NCBI GenBank assembly: GCA_045806965.1
Contig: JBJMIG010000093.1
Span: 1-64,000, forward strand
Source of the DNA: DASYTH01 sp045806965
GTDB taxonomy: Bacteria > Actinomycetota > Actinomycetes > Mycobacteriales > Pseudonocardiaceae
Direction: 5' to 3'
DNA length: 64,000 nt
Under the pieces are notes generated by a model that saw nothing but the letters and a program-made list of their open reading frames with translations, did not search any database and was not told where the DNA came from. The position numbers were made by a program, and so were the translations under genes. This document shows, piece after piece, positions 25,124-33,040 of this stretch (within the stretch, counting starts at the first letter, position 1; the number at the start of each line of letters is the position of its first letter).

Positions 25124-27106
25124 ATGAGCACGGCGAAGGAGTTGGCCATCCCGGCCAGCGTTGACCGTGCCGGGGCGTCCCGTCCACCGGCCGCCGGGCT
25201 GGCCGGATGGCTGCTGCGGCACCAGGTCGCGCCGGTCGGGCCGGAGAGCGACGAGGCGCATGCCAGCCCGCAGCCCTGGTGGAAGGTGATGTGCCTGACC
25301 GGCGTGGACTACTTCTCCACGCTGTCCTACCTGCCGGCGATCGCGGTGCTGGCGGCCGGCGCGCTCTCCCCGCTGGCCACGCTGCTGATCGTCGGCCTGA
25401 CCCTGCTCGGCATGCTGCCCATGTACCGGCGGGTGGCCAGGGAGAGCCCGCACGGGCAGGGCTCGGTCGCCATGCTCGAGAACCTGCTGCCGTTCTGGCG
25501 CGGCAAAGTCTTCGTGCTCGTGCTGCTCGGTTTCGTGGCCACCTCGTGGCTCATCACGATCACCCTGTCCGCCGCGGACGCCACCGTGCACCTGCTGGAG
25601 AACCCGGCGGCGGCCGGGCTGTTGTCCGGACAGGCGGTCACCATCACCGTTGTGCTGCTGCTGATCCTGGGCGGCGTGTTCCTGCTCGGGTTCAGCGAGG
25701 CGGTCGGCGTGGCCATCCCGTTGGTGGCGATCTTCTTGCTGCTCAACGCGATCGTGGCCGGGGTCGGGCTGGTGGAGGTGTTCACCGAGCCGGGGGCGTT
25801 GTCCCGGTGGACCGACGCCCTCAAGTCCCACGGCGGCGGGCTGCTCGACCTGGTCGGCCCCGCGGTGATCGCCTTCCCGCTGCTGGTGCTCGGTCTGTCC
25901 GGGTTCGAGACCGGGGTGAGCATGATGCCGCTGGTCGAGGCGGACGGCGCGGACGCGCGGGCCAGGCTGGACGCCCGGGTCCGCAACACCCGAAAGCTGC
26001 TCACCACCGCCGCGCTGATCATGTCGGTGTACCTGGTGGTGACCAGCTTCGTCACCACGGTGCTCATCCCCGAGGACAAGTTCGCCGCCGGCGGCGAGGC
26101 GAACGGCCGGGCGCTGGCCTACCTCGCGCACCAGTATCTCGGCGGCGTGTTCGGCACCGTCTACGACATCAGCAGCGTGCTGATCCTCTGGTTCGCCGGG
26201 GCGTCGGCGATGGCCGGGTTGATCAACATCGTGCCGCGCTACCTACCCGGGTACGGCATGGCGCCGGAGTGGGGCCGCGCGGTCCGGCCGGTGGTGCTGG
26301 TCTACACGGTGATCAGCATCGGCCTCACGATCGCGTTCGGCGCCGACGTCAACGCACAGGCCGGGGCCTACGCCACCGGCATCCTGGCGATGATGGTGTC
26401 GGGCGCGGTGGCCGTGACGATCTCCGCGGCTCGCCGCCGGCAGCGTCGGGCCACGGCCGGTTTCGCGGTCCTCACCGCGGTGCTGATCTACGCGCTGGTG
26501 GCCAACATCGTCGAGAAGCCGGACGGCATCGCCATCTCCGCCGCGTTCATCGCCGGCATCGTGGTGGTCTCGCTGATCTCCCGGGTGTCGCGCACGACCG
26601 AGCTGCGTGCGGATCGGATCGAGTTCGACGAGACCGCCCGCCGGTTCGTCACCGACTCGCTGGCGCTCGACGGACACCTCAACATCGTGGCCAACAAGAA
26701 GCAGGCCGGCGACGAGGCCGAGTACCGCGCCAAGGAGGACGAGCAGCGCGGGATGAACCCGGTGCCCGGCGCCACCGACATCCTGTTCCTCGAGATCGAG
26801 GTGACCGACCCCTCGGAGTTCAGCGGCGTGCTGACGGTGCGCGGCGTCGAGGTGGCCGGCTACCGCATCCTGCGGGCGGCCAGCCCGGCCGTGCCCAACG
26901 CGGTGGCCGCGATCCTGCTGGCGTTACGGGACACCACGGGGACGCGGCCGCACTGCCACTTCGAGTGGTCCGAAGGCAGCCCGCTCGGCCACCTGTTCCG
27001 CTACCTGATCCTCGGCCAGGGCGACACCCCACCGGTCGTCCGGGAGATTCTGCGCAAGGTGGAGAAGGATCCCAGCCGCCGTCCCGGAATCCACGTGGGC
27101 GGCTGA
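25124..27106 (+). CDS. APC-superfamily permease with cytoplasmic C-terminal domain
   Basis: A 660-residue protein with about twelve membrane segments beginning at LTGVDYFSTLSYLPAIAVLAAG (residue 55) and a hydrophilic C-terminal part of about 150 residues (from SRTTELRADRIEF) that resembles the soluble tail of KimA-like and other large APC transporters. The substrate could be an amino acid or potassium; the sequence does not decide. GGGAGG lies before the ATG at 25124; a GTG at 25106 would include the ribosome-binding site and is less likely. A hairpin follows 13 bases after the stop. Confidence 0.8.
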   Translation: MSTAKELAIPASVDRAGASRPPAAGLAGWLLRHQVAPVGPESDEAHASPQPWWKVMCLTGVDYFSTLSYLPAIAVLAAGALSPLATLLIVGLTLLGMLPMYRRVARESPHGQGSVAMLENLLPFWRGKVFVLVLLGFVATSWLITITLSAADATVHLLENPAAAGLLSGQAVTITVVLLLILGGVFLLGFSEAVGVAIPLVAIFLLLNAIVAGVGLVEVFTEPGALSRWTDALKSHGGGLLDLVGPAVIAFPLLVLGLSGFETGVSMMPLVEADGADARARLDARVRNTRKLLTTAALIMSVYLVVTSFVTTVLIPEDKFAAGGEANGRALAYLAHQYLGGVFGTVYDISSVLILWFAGASAMAGLINIVPRYLPGYGMAPEWGRAVRPVVLVYTVISIGLTIAFGADVNAQAGAYATGILAMMVSGAVAVTISAARRRQRRATAGFAVLTAVLIYALVANIVEKPDGIAISAAFIAGIVVVSLISRVSRTTELRADRIEFDETARRFVTDSLALDGHLNIVANKKQAGDEAEYRAKEDEQRGMNPVPGATDILFLEIEVTDPSEFSGVLTVRGVEVAGYRILRAASPAVPNAVAAILLALRDTTGTRPHCHFEWSEGSPLGHLFRYLILGQGDTPPVVREILRKVEKDPSRRPGIHVGG

Positions 27107-27119
27107 GTCGCCGGCCGAG

Positions 27120-27151
27120 TTGTCCACAGCTGGGGATAAAGCTGGGGACAA
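27120..27151. terminator. Stem-loop after APC permease, with DnaA-box-like arms
   Basis: Arms TTGTCCACAGCT (27120-27131) and AGCTGGGGACAA (27140-27151) pair over 12 bases with one mismatch around the loop GGGGATAA. Placed 13 bases after the permease stop, it may end that transcript. The left arm contains TTGTCCACA, the actinobacterial DnaA-box consensus, and the loop and right arm contain near matches in the reverse direction. A factor-independent terminator lacking a T tract is common in this group. Confidence 0.55.
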
Positions 27152-27197
27152 TCGAACTGATGTTCACCCACCGTTCAGCCCCGCTACGTTGCCCAGC

Positions 27198-27704
27198 ATG
27201 ACCGAGGACACCGACGACACCGTCGCCGAGCAGTTCGACCGGCTGGTCGGCGAGCTGAACTACCCGATGTTCATCGTGACGGCCACCGACGGCAGCCGCC
27301 GCGCCGGCTGCCTGATCGGGTTCGCCTCGCAGGCCAGCATCGACCCGCCTCGGTTCACCGTCGGTCTGTCCAAGCAGAACCACACCTACCAGGTCGCCGG
27401 CTCGGCCGAGTTCCTCGCCGTGCACGTGCCGACGCCGGACCAACTGGACCTGGCCGTGCTGTTCGGTTCGCGGACCGGGTTCACCACCGACAAGTTCGCC
27501 CGCTGCGCCTGGCGCTCCGGCCCGCACGGCGTGCCGCTGCTGACCGACTGTCCGCAGTGGTTCGTCGGTCGGGTCCTGGCCCGCCACGACACCGGCGACC
27601 ACGAGGCCTTCCTGCTCGAGCCGGTGGCCGCCGCCGGCGAGGTCGGCGCCGGCCAGCTCAGCTTCCAGGAACTACCGGACATCTCCCCCGGCAACGAGGC
27701 GTGA
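27198..27704 (+). CDS. Flavin reductase-like protein (FMN-binding split barrel)
   Basis: A 168-residue protein of the flavin reductase-like family. The segments NYPMFIVTATDGSRRAGCLIGFASQASIDPP (residues 22-52) and FTVGLSKQNHTYQVA match the FMN-binding split barrel, followed by FLAVHVPT and a CPQWFVGRVLARHDTGDHEAFLLEPV edge strand. Such proteins reduce FMN or serve as the reductase half of two-component monooxygenases, but no oxygenase partner is nearby. The start at ATG 27198 fits the domain; the ribosome-binding site is weak. It lies 122 bases upstream of a sigma-factor gene on the same strand. Confidence 0.82.
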   Translation: MTEDTDDTVAEQFDRLVGELNYPMFIVTATDGSRRAGCLIGFASQASIDPPRFTVGLSKQNHTYQVAGSAEFLAVHVPTPDQLDLAVLFGSRTGFTTDKFARCAWRSGPHGVPLLTDCPQWFVGRVLARHDTGDHEAFLLEPVAAAGEVGAGQLSFQELPDISPGNEA

Positions 27705-27826
27705 GCCCGCGCTCCGGCCTTACCGGAACGCTTTCCACACATTTCTCTTTCGTCGCCGCGCGCGGGATCGCCCGGCGATAGTTTGGAGCCGCGACCACGC
27801 TGACGGAACGCCTGGGGGAATGCGAA

Positions 27827-28690
27827 GTGAACGCGGAGGAGCTGCTCGCCGAGCGTTTCGAGGGTCATCGCGGCCACCTGCGTGCGGTGGCCTACCGCAT
27901 GCTCGGCTCGGTGAGCGAGGCGGAGGACGCCGTGCAGGAGGCCTGGCTGCGCTTGCACCGGGCGGACGCCAGCGAGGTGGCGAACCTGGGCGGCTGGCTC
28001 ACCACGGTGGTCTCCCGGGTGTGCCTCAACCTGCTCCGGTCCCGCAAGTCGCGCCGGGAGGTGTCGCTCGACGACCGGCTGCCGGACCCGATCGTGAACC
28101 TGGACAGCGGCGCCGATCCGGAGCACGCGGCGCTGCTCGGCGACACCGTCGGGCTTGCCCTGCTCGTGGTGCTGGACACGCTCGGTCCGGCCGAGCGCCT
28201 GGCATTCGTGCTGCACGACATGTTCGCCGTCCCGTTCGACCAGATCGCGCCGATCGTCGACCGCTCCACCGAGGCCACCCGGATGCTGGCCAGCCGGGCG
28301 CGCCGGCGCGTGCAAGGCTCGCGCACCGTGCCGGACGCCGACCTGTCCCGGCAGCGCGAGGTGGTGGCCGCGTTCACCGCGGCCTCCCGTGGCGGCGGGT
28401 TCGAGGCGCTGCTCGCGGTGCTCGACCCGGACGTGCTGCTGCGGGTGGACACCGCGGCGGGCCTGTCCCTGGTGCGCGGCGCCACGGAGGTCGCCTCGCG
28501 GGCGCTGATGTTCGCCAAGACGGCCCCGCTCGCCCGGCCGGCCGTGGTCAACGGCGTCGCCGGCCTGGTCTCGGTGCTGGACGGCTCGGTGCTCTCGGTC
28601 ATGGCGTGCACCGTGGTCGGCGGTCGGATCGTGGAGATCGACATCCTGGCCGACTCGGCCCGGCTGGCCGGGCTGGACATCAGCACCTGA
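27827..28690 (+). CDS. RNA polymerase sigma factor, SigJ/ECF41-like
   Basis: A 287-residue extracytoplasmic-function sigma factor. Region 2 is about residues 10-75 (AYRMLGSVSEAEDAVQEAWLRLHR), region 4 about 110-165 (LAFVLHDMFAVPFDQIAPIVDRSTEATRMLASRARRRV), and the remaining 120 residues form a SnoaL-like domain, the defining extension of the ECF41 group, which regulates the sigma factor from within. The GTG at 27827 is the only start that keeps the first helix. ECF41 genes usually neighbour an oxidoreductase or decarboxylase; here a flavin reductase lies upstream, a possible target. I saw no clear ECF41 promoter in the 122-base gap. Confidence 0.9.
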   Translation: MNAEELLAERFEGHRGHLRAVAYRMLGSVSEAEDAVQEAWLRLHRADASEVANLGGWLTTVVSRVCLNLLRSRKSRREVSLDDRLPDPIVNLDSGADPEHAALLGDTVGLALLVVLDTLGPAERLAFVLHDMFAVPFDQIAPIVDRSTEATRMLASRARRRVQGSRTVPDADLSRQREVVAAFTAASRGGGFEALLAVLDPDVLLRVDTAAGLSLVRGATEVASRALMFAKTAPLARPAVVNGVAGLVSVLDGSVLSVMACTVVGGRIVEIDILADSARLAGLDIST

Positions 28691-28701
28691 GCCCGGTTCG
28701 C

Positions 28702-28920
28702 TCAGTGCGCCTCGAACCGCACCCCGGCGTCGACCAGCAGGCTCTTGGCATCGTCGTAGACGCTCTGCGGCACCAGAATCCGGTGGGTCACCGCGCCGAT
28801 CGAGCCGTCGATCACGGCCATGTGCGAGTCCGCGACGTTGTGCTCGATCCCCGCGTCGCTCAGTACGGACGTGGCGAACGACATCAGCACCGGGTCGTTC
28901 GACCGGAGTAGTTCGATCAT
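28702..28920 (-). CDS. DUF2007-like small protein
   Basis: A 72-residue protein, MIELLRSNDPVLMSFATSVL...LVDAGVRFEAH. The pattern (start strand, helix, AGIEHNVADSHM, ILVPQSVYDDAKSLL) fits DUF2007, small ferredoxin-like proteins suggested to act in signalling. Its ATG overlaps the stop of the SRPBCC gene (ATGA), so it belongs to the ArsR-SRPBCC operon. Its stop lies 12 bases from the convergent sigma-factor gene. The function is unknown. Confidence 0.75.
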   Translation of the reverse strand: MIELLRSNDPVLMSFATSVLSDAGIEHNVADSHMAVIDGSIGAVTHRILVPQSVYDDAKSLLVDAGVRFEAH

Positions 28921-29438
28921 GCTGGCTCCTGTTCGGCGAGCGCGGTCGCGATCTCCTCGATGACCTCCATCTGCTCCTGCATGCCGACCTCCATCCCGGA
29001 GTTGAGAATCGTGTCCCGCAGCTCCCGGCTGGCCGTCTGCGTCAGCAGGGTGAGCGTGGTCCGGCCGGCCACCTCGGTGAACGTGACGGTGTTGACCGGC
29101 ACCTCGGCCGGGTCGAGGTCCTGCGCACCGGGCATCTCGAAGACCTCGGTGTTGACGATTCGCTCGTTCGGCACGATCTCGCGGTACTCCCCATGGAAGG
29201 CTACGTCGAACCCGCCGCCGGCAACCAGGACGTACCGCCACCGGCCGCCGACCCGCAGGTCCATCTCGACCTGCGTCACCTCGCCCCGGTGCCCGGCCCA
29301 CCACCGCCGGACCAGCTCCGGGGTGGTCCACGCCCGGTAGACCAGGTGCCGGGGGGCGTCGAACTCCCGGGTGATCAGGATCTGCTCATCGGTCGGCAAC
29401 GTGATCTTCGCCGGTGCACCCCTGGCCGTTTCCGCCAT
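28917..29438 (-). CDS. SRPBCC (AHSA1-like) domain protein
   Basis: A 173-residue START/Bet v 1-like protein with the AHSA1 hallmarks: REFDAPRHLVYRAWTTPELVRRWW near residue 25, GGRWRYVL, FHGEYREIVPNERIV and TTLTLLTQTASRELRD. It would bind a hydrophobic ligand in a deep cavity. The gene starts at ATG 29438 (GGAGAG upstream) inside the 3' end of the ArsR gene, overlapping it by 53 bases, a common ArsR-SRPBCC pairing in actinobacteria where the regulator senses a condition and controls the ligand-binding protein. Confidence 0.88.
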   Translation of the reverse strand: MAETARGAPAKITLPTDEQILITREFDAPRHLVYRAWTTPELVRRWWAGHRGEVTQVEMDLRVGGRWRYVLVAGGGFDVAFHGEYREIVPNERIVNTEVFEMPGAQDLDPAEVPVNTVTFTEVAGRTTLTLLTQTASRELRDTILNSGMEVGMQEQMEVIEEIATALAEQEPA

Positions 29439-29775
29439 GGCCGCTCTCCTCGTCCTTGAGTTCGTCCAACACGACATCCAACAGCTCGAACCGCTCCGAC
29501 CAGGTCCGCTCGTACCGGCTCACCCAGTCGTGAATGGGCTTGAGCGCCAACCCGTTGAGCCGGTACAGCCGCTGCCGGCCGGCATCGGTCACCTCGACCG
29601 CGCCGACCGCACGCAGCACCCGCAGGTGCTTGGACACCTGCGGTTGGGCCAGACCCAGCAGGCGCGCCAGGTCGTTCACCGGACGCTCACCGCCGGCGAG
29701 TACGTCCAGGATCTGCCGCCGCCGGGGCTCCGCCACCGCGTTGAACGCGTCCGCCGTCGTCGCTGTCCGTGCCAT
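29386..29775 (-). CDS. ArsR-family transcriptional regulator
   Basis: A 129-residue winged-helix repressor. The DNA-binding part is RRRQILDVLAGGERPVNDLARLLGLAQPQVSKHLRVLRAVGAVEV (residues 18-62). There are no Cys metal ligands in the usual places, so it is probably not a metal sensor. It heads the ArsR-SRPBCC-DUF2007 operon. A perfect 10-bp palindrome lies 14 bases upstream of the ATG and is its likely autoregulatory operator. Confidence 0.9.
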   Translation of the reverse strand: MARTATTADAFNAVAEPRRRQILDVLAGGERPVNDLARLLGLAQPQVSKHLRVLRAVGAVEVTDAGRQRLYRLNGLALKPIHDWVSRYERTWSERFELLDVVLDELKDEESGHGGNGQGCTGEDHVADR

Positions 29776-29786
29776 GCGGCAATCGT

Positions 29787-29802
29787 ATTCCCATATGGGT
29801 AT
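29787..29802. promoter_or_regulatory. Candidate ArsR operator
   Basis: ATTCCCATATGGGTAT centres on the perfect palindrome CCCATATGGG (29790-29799) directly upstream of the ArsR start. Placement and symmetry suit an autoregulatory ArsR site; the AT-rich centre stands out against the local composition. Confidence 0.6.
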
Positions 29803-29861
29803 GTGTCAAGCCGGCCGCGCGGACAGCGGGTGGAGCCGGGGTGCCGGGCGTGCCTGCTGGG

Positions 29862-30764
29862 TCAGGCCCAGGGCTGGCTGGACATCAGTGCCTTCACCGT
29901 CGTGGCGTAGCGCGAGGCGACCGTGTGCCCGCCGGTGAACTGCACCGCGCCCGCGCCGGCGTTGTAGCCGACCAGCACGGCGGTGAGCAGGTCCGGGTCG
30001 GTGATGTCGTAGTGGTGGCCGAAGTTGTTCTCGCCGAAGTAGGCGATCAGCCACTCCAGGTACTCCGCGCCGATCGCGGCGTTGCCGGCCAGGGTGGTGT
30101 GGTCGTAGCCGGTGCCGAACCGCTGGTTCATCCAGGTCGCCGTCGGACCCATGACCTGCATGGTGCCGACCCCGCCGTCGCAGGCCCGGATCGCCGACTG
30201 CCAGCCGCTCTCCTGCCAGGCGACCGCCTCGATGAGCGCGGCCGGCACGGTGATCACCGCGCGCGGGCCGGTTTGCTCCGGCGTCGGGGCCGGGCTCCCC
30301 TCCGGCGGATCGATCGCGACCAGCGGCGGGTTCGACGCGTTCGCCCAGTACTGCCGGCCGGCGGCGGCCAGCAGTGCGGCCTTCACGTCCGCCTTCGCCG
30401 CGTTCTCCCCGGCGAAGCTCGGCGCGCAGCCGGGCACCGGCGCCGGGTGCGGCGGCGGCGGCACCGCGACATCGGCCGGATGTGCGGTCGGCGCGGGCAT
30501 CGTGGCCTTCTTGGCCACCGGTTTACGGCTGGTCGCCGGCGGCTTCGCCGAACCGGCGGTGGTCGTGATCACCGCCGTGCCTGGCACGGGTACGACCGTG
30601 GCCGCGAAGCTCACCGAGGCGGACGTTCGCTCGGCGAGCGACACGGACCGGCCCGCCGGCAGATCCGCGGGGCCACCACGGGTCAGCAGGATCACCGCGC
30701 CGGCGAGCACAACGGCCGTTGCCGTTGCGACAACGGCCCATCTGGCTCGGCTGGACATCCCCAT
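29862..30764 (-). CDS. Exported lytic transglycosylase-like protein
   Basis: A 300-residue protein with an N-terminal membrane anchor or signal (WAVVATATAVVLAGAVILL, residues 9-27), a Pro/Ala/Thr-rich linker to about residue 115, then an SLT domain that cleaves peptidoglycan between MurNAc and GlcNAc. The catalytic Glu is in AVAWQESGWQS, followed by GGVGTMQVM and YNAGAGAVQ, the usual SLT motifs. GGGAGG precedes the ATG at 30764. It stands alone, head to tail with the ArsR gene. Confidence 0.87.
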   Translation of the reverse strand: MGMSSRARWAVVATATAVVLAGAVILLTRGGPADLPAGRSVSLAERTSASVSFAATVVPVPGTAVITTTAGSAKPPATSRKPVAKKATMPAPTAHPADVAVPPPPHPAPVPGCAPSFAGENAAKADVKAALLAAAGRQYWANASNPPLVAIDPPEGSPAPTPEQTGPRAVITVPAALIEAVAWQESGWQSAIRACDGGVGTMQVMGPTATWMNQRFGTGYDHTTLAGNAAIGAEYLEWLIAYFGENNFGHHYDITDPDLLTAVLVGYNAGAGAVQFTGGHTVASRYATTVKALMSSQPWA

Positions 30765-30872
30765 GCGGCGCCTCCCCTGGTCGGCCGGGCGACTCTACCA
30801 ACATCACTCACCCCGGCCAGGGGCGGCCCGGATCGCTGTTCTCGTTGTGCACAGCGGAATGCGGCATCCCGG

Positions 30873-31508
30873 CTAGCGCGCCGAGCCGAGCAGGCGGCGC
30901 AGGGCGGGGAGGTCGCCGGTCGCGGTGGCGGTCCCGGCCGAGATCGCCGCGTCCACCGGCGTCGTGGTGGTGAGCAGCGTGTTGAGGGTGCGCGGATCGG
31001 TGCGCAGGGCGGCGATCGGGTTCGGCGGATCGACGGCCCGGATCCGGAGCCGGCCGCGCGCGGCGTGCACGGTCCAGAGGCGATCGTCCAACTCCAGGCG
31101 ATACGTGGCGGGCGGTGTCTTGGGGTGCGGCCGGGCGGCGCCGCGCAGGAAGAGCAGGACCGAGGTCGCGCTCAGCGTCGGTTCGGGCGGCAGTGGGACG
31201 CGCAGGCCCCAGCCGCCGAGCGCCAGAACGATGGGCTCCAACTCCCGGCCCCACTCCGTGAGGTCGTAGACCCAGGAAGCCGCCGGCGGCGCGAGCTTGT
31301 GCCGGTGGATCACGCCACGCGCGTCGAGTTCGCGCAGCCGGTCCGCCACCAGGTTCGAGCTGGCCGAGGGAAGTGCCCGGCGAAGCTCGGAAAACCGTTG
31401 CGGGCCCAGGAGAAGCTCGCGCACCACGAGCAGCGCCCAGCGCTCGCCGACGACGTCGAGCGCACGGGCTATCCCGCACGCGTCACCATAGCTGCGGGTG
31501 GTCGGCAT
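30873..31508 (-). CDS. HxlR-family transcriptional regulator
   Basis: A 211-residue regulator. The winged helix spans about residues 8-100 (CGIARALDVVGERWALLVVRELLLGPQRFSEL, then LVADRLRELDARGVI), the HxlR signature with a single Cys at residue 11 that may sense electrophiles or redox state. About 100 further C-terminal residues form an extra domain often seen in actinobacterial members. It is divergent from a VOC/GNAT gene pair that it may control, with palindromic sequence between. Confidence 0.88.
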   Translation of the reverse strand: MPTTRSYGDACGIARALDVVGERWALLVVRELLLGPQRFSELRRALPSASSNLVADRLRELDARGVIHRHKLAPPAASWVYDLTEWGRELEPIVLALGGWGLRVPLPPEPTLSATSVLLFLRGAARPHPKTPPATYRLELDDRLWTVHAARGRLRIRAVDPPNPIAALRTDPRTLNTLLTTTTPVDAAISAGTATATGDLPALRRLLGSAR

Positions 31509-31530
31509 GATGCGACCTTAGTACCAAGTA

Positions 31531-31545
31531 GTTGTTTTTAACAAT
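31531..31545. promoter_or_regulatory. Candidate HxlR operator
   Basis: GTTGTTTTTAACAAT is an AT-rich inverted repeat (arms GTTGTT and AACAAT, one mismatch) 22 bases upstream of the HxlR start in the 84-base divergent region. It follows the motif GTACCAAGTAGTT, which may be part of the same site. Inferred from position only. Confidence 0.45.
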
Positions 31546-31592
31546 CATCGTCGCTACGGTTGGACACACAGGCCACAGGAAGGAAGTCGGCT

Positions 31593-31988
31593 ATGGGAGA
31601 GCCCGTGGTGCACTTCGAGATCATCGGCACCGACCCGGCGCGACTGCGCGAGTACTACGGCGAGCTCTTCGGGTGGAAGTTCGACACCAGCGGCCCGGTG
31701 ACCGAGGGAGTGTCGGAGCCCGACAACTACGGGTTCGTGGCCAACGAGGACGGCATCCCCGGAGGGGTCGGTGGCGGCGCGGGCTACCGCCGGCAGGTCG
31801 TGTTCTACGTCGGGGTGCCGGACGTCGAGGCCGCGCTGCGCGAGGCGGAGCGCCTCGGCGGAACCCGGCGGATGGGGCCGGAGCGAACCGACGAAACCGG
31901 ACTTGTGGTCGCGCACTTCACCGACCCGGAGGGCAACCTGGTCGGCTTGGCCGGCGTCGGCGCGACCGGTCGGCCCGCTAGCGTATGA
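31593..31988 (+). CDS. VOC-family (glyoxalase-like) protein
   Basis: A 131-residue vicinal oxygen chelate protein: VVHFEIIGTDPARLREYYGELFGW at the N-terminus, FYVGVPDVEAALREAERLGG in the middle and VAHFTDPEGNLVGLAG at the end, the typical paired beta-alpha-beta-beta-beta modules. Such proteins bind metals and act as lyases, dioxygenases or drug-binding resistance proteins; the role is not clear here. Its stop overlaps the next gene's start (ATGA), and an HxlR regulator diverges from it. Confidence 0.88.
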   Translation: MGEPVVHFEIIGTDPARLREYYGELFGWKFDTSGPVTEGVSEPDNYGFVANEDGIPGGVGGGAGYRRQVVFYVGVPDVEAALREAERLGGTRRMGPERTDETGLVVAHFTDPEGNLVGLAGVGATGRPASV

Positions 31989-32476
31989 CCGTGCTGATTC
32001 GGGACCTCGGCCAGGCGGACTGGCCGCGGGTGTGGCCGATCGTCCGCGACGTCGTGCGGGCCGCGGACACCTTCACCTATGACCCGGAGATGACCGAGGA
32101 GCAGGCGCGCGGCACCTGGATCGTGGCGCCGCCCGGGCGCACCGTCGTCGCGGTCCAGGACGAGCGGATCCTCGGCACCGCACACATGCAGACCAACCGG
32201 CCGGGGCCTGGCTCGCACGTGTCGACCGCGAGCTTCATGGTCGCCCCCGACGCCCGCGGCCGGGGCGTCGGCTCCGCGCTGTGCCGGTTCACCCTGGACT
32301 GGGGGCGGGAGCGGGGCTACGCCGGGATGCAGTTCAACGCCGTGGCGGAGTCGAACCACGCGGCCGTCGAGATCTACCGGCGGCTCGGCTTCACCGTGGT
32401 CGGCACGGTCCCCGGCGCGTTCGCCCACCCCACCCTCGGCCGGGTGGGTCTGCACGTCATGTACTGCGAGTTCTGA
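31985..32476 (+). CDS. GNAT N-acetyltransferase
   Basis: A 163-residue acetyl-CoA-dependent transferase. The acetyl-CoA binding motif is VAPDARGRGVGSALCRFTLDW (residues 80-100), followed by NHAAVEIYRRLGFTVVGTVPGAF. The overall pattern (AADTFTYDPEMT, MQTNRPGPGSHVSTASFMV) is close to the L-amino-acid acetyltransferase group. It is coupled to the VOC gene. A 21-bp repeat array begins 12 bases after its stop. Acceptor unknown. Confidence 0.9.
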   Translation: MTVLIRDLGQADWPRVWPIVRDVVRAADTFTYDPEMTEEQARGTWIVAPPGRTVVAVQDERILGTAHMQTNRPGPGSHVSTASFMVAPDARGRGVGSALCRFTLDWGRERGYAGMQFNAVAESNHAAVEIYRRLGFTVVGTVPGAFAHPTLGRVGLHVMYCEF

Positions 32477-32487
32477 GCGCCCACCCC

Positions 32488-32550
32488 GCGAGTCGCGCGC
32501 TCAGGCAAGCGAGTCGCGCGCTCAGGCAACTGAGTTCCGCGCTCAGGCAA
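32488..32550 (+). repeat. Array of 21-bp tandem repeats (site 2 of 4)
   Basis: Three units: 32488-32508 and 32509-32529 are identical (GCGAGTCGCGC followed by GCTCAGGCAA), and 32530-32550 is the variant beginning CTGAGTTCC. It lies 12 bases after the GNAT stop, between convergent genes, in the same orientation as the array at 2137. Confidence 0.9.
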
Positions 32551-32573
32551 CTTCCCCCACCGCGTGGTTGTTC

Positions 32574-32873
32574 TCAGCGCCCCGCATCGTCCCGCTCGCT
32601 CACCAGGCTGCCGTCCGTGCCGACGCCGACGCTCGGGTCGGTGTCGTCGCGGTGCTCGCTGACCAGGCTCCCATCGGTGCCGACGCCCTGCCGCGGCTCG
32701 GCATCCGGATGTGCGGTGACCAGGCTGCCGTCGGTGCCGACGCCCGTATGCAGGTCCGGACTGTCGTCGGCTCCGGTCGGTCCCTCCAGCGGCCCCGGCT
32801 CGGGTCCGGGCTCGGGCAGCCTCTCGGGCACTCTCTCGGGCACTCTCTCGGGCGCTGTCTCGTCGTACGCCAC
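32574..32873 (-). CDS. Small acidic protein with three GVGTDGSLV repeats
   Basis: A 99-residue hydrophilic protein started at GTG 32873, which has GAGGAG six bases upstream. An N-terminal Pro/Glu stretch (PERVPERVPERLPEPGPEPG) is followed by three tandem copies of GVGTDGSLV(T/S) with acidic linkers (AHPDAEP, EHRDDTDPS, ERDDAGR) to the C-terminus. The three copies differ in DNA mainly at synonymous third positions (ACG/ACC, GAC/GAT, GGC/GGG, GTG/GTC), which suggests selection on the peptide. I recognise no family. It could be a repeat-type substrate of a modifying enzyme, but none is adjacent. Confidence 0.6.
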   Translation of the reverse strand: MAYDETAPERVPERVPERLPEPGPEPGPLEGPTGADDSPDLHTGVGTDGSLVTAHPDAEPRQGVGTDGSLVSEHRDDTDPSVGVGTDGSLVSERDDAGR

Positions 32874-33040
32874 CGCACGCTCCTCACCTGGGAGATGTCG
32901 CGTCACATGTCGCTGTGAGTGTCGTTGTCGAGTGATTACCCCGGACCGGGGTGCGCTATGCACGCCCGCGCACACCCGCCTGGTGGGCGCGACTCGGGCG
33001 GTAGACTCCGCGCCATGCCCGACCTGCCGGCGCCCGGCTC

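Noticed and set aside
27120..27151. DnaA-box cluster considered as a replication origin.
   Set aside because: Only one exact box, no dnaA, dnaN or AT-rich unwinding region nearby; the hairpin is better explained as a terminator.
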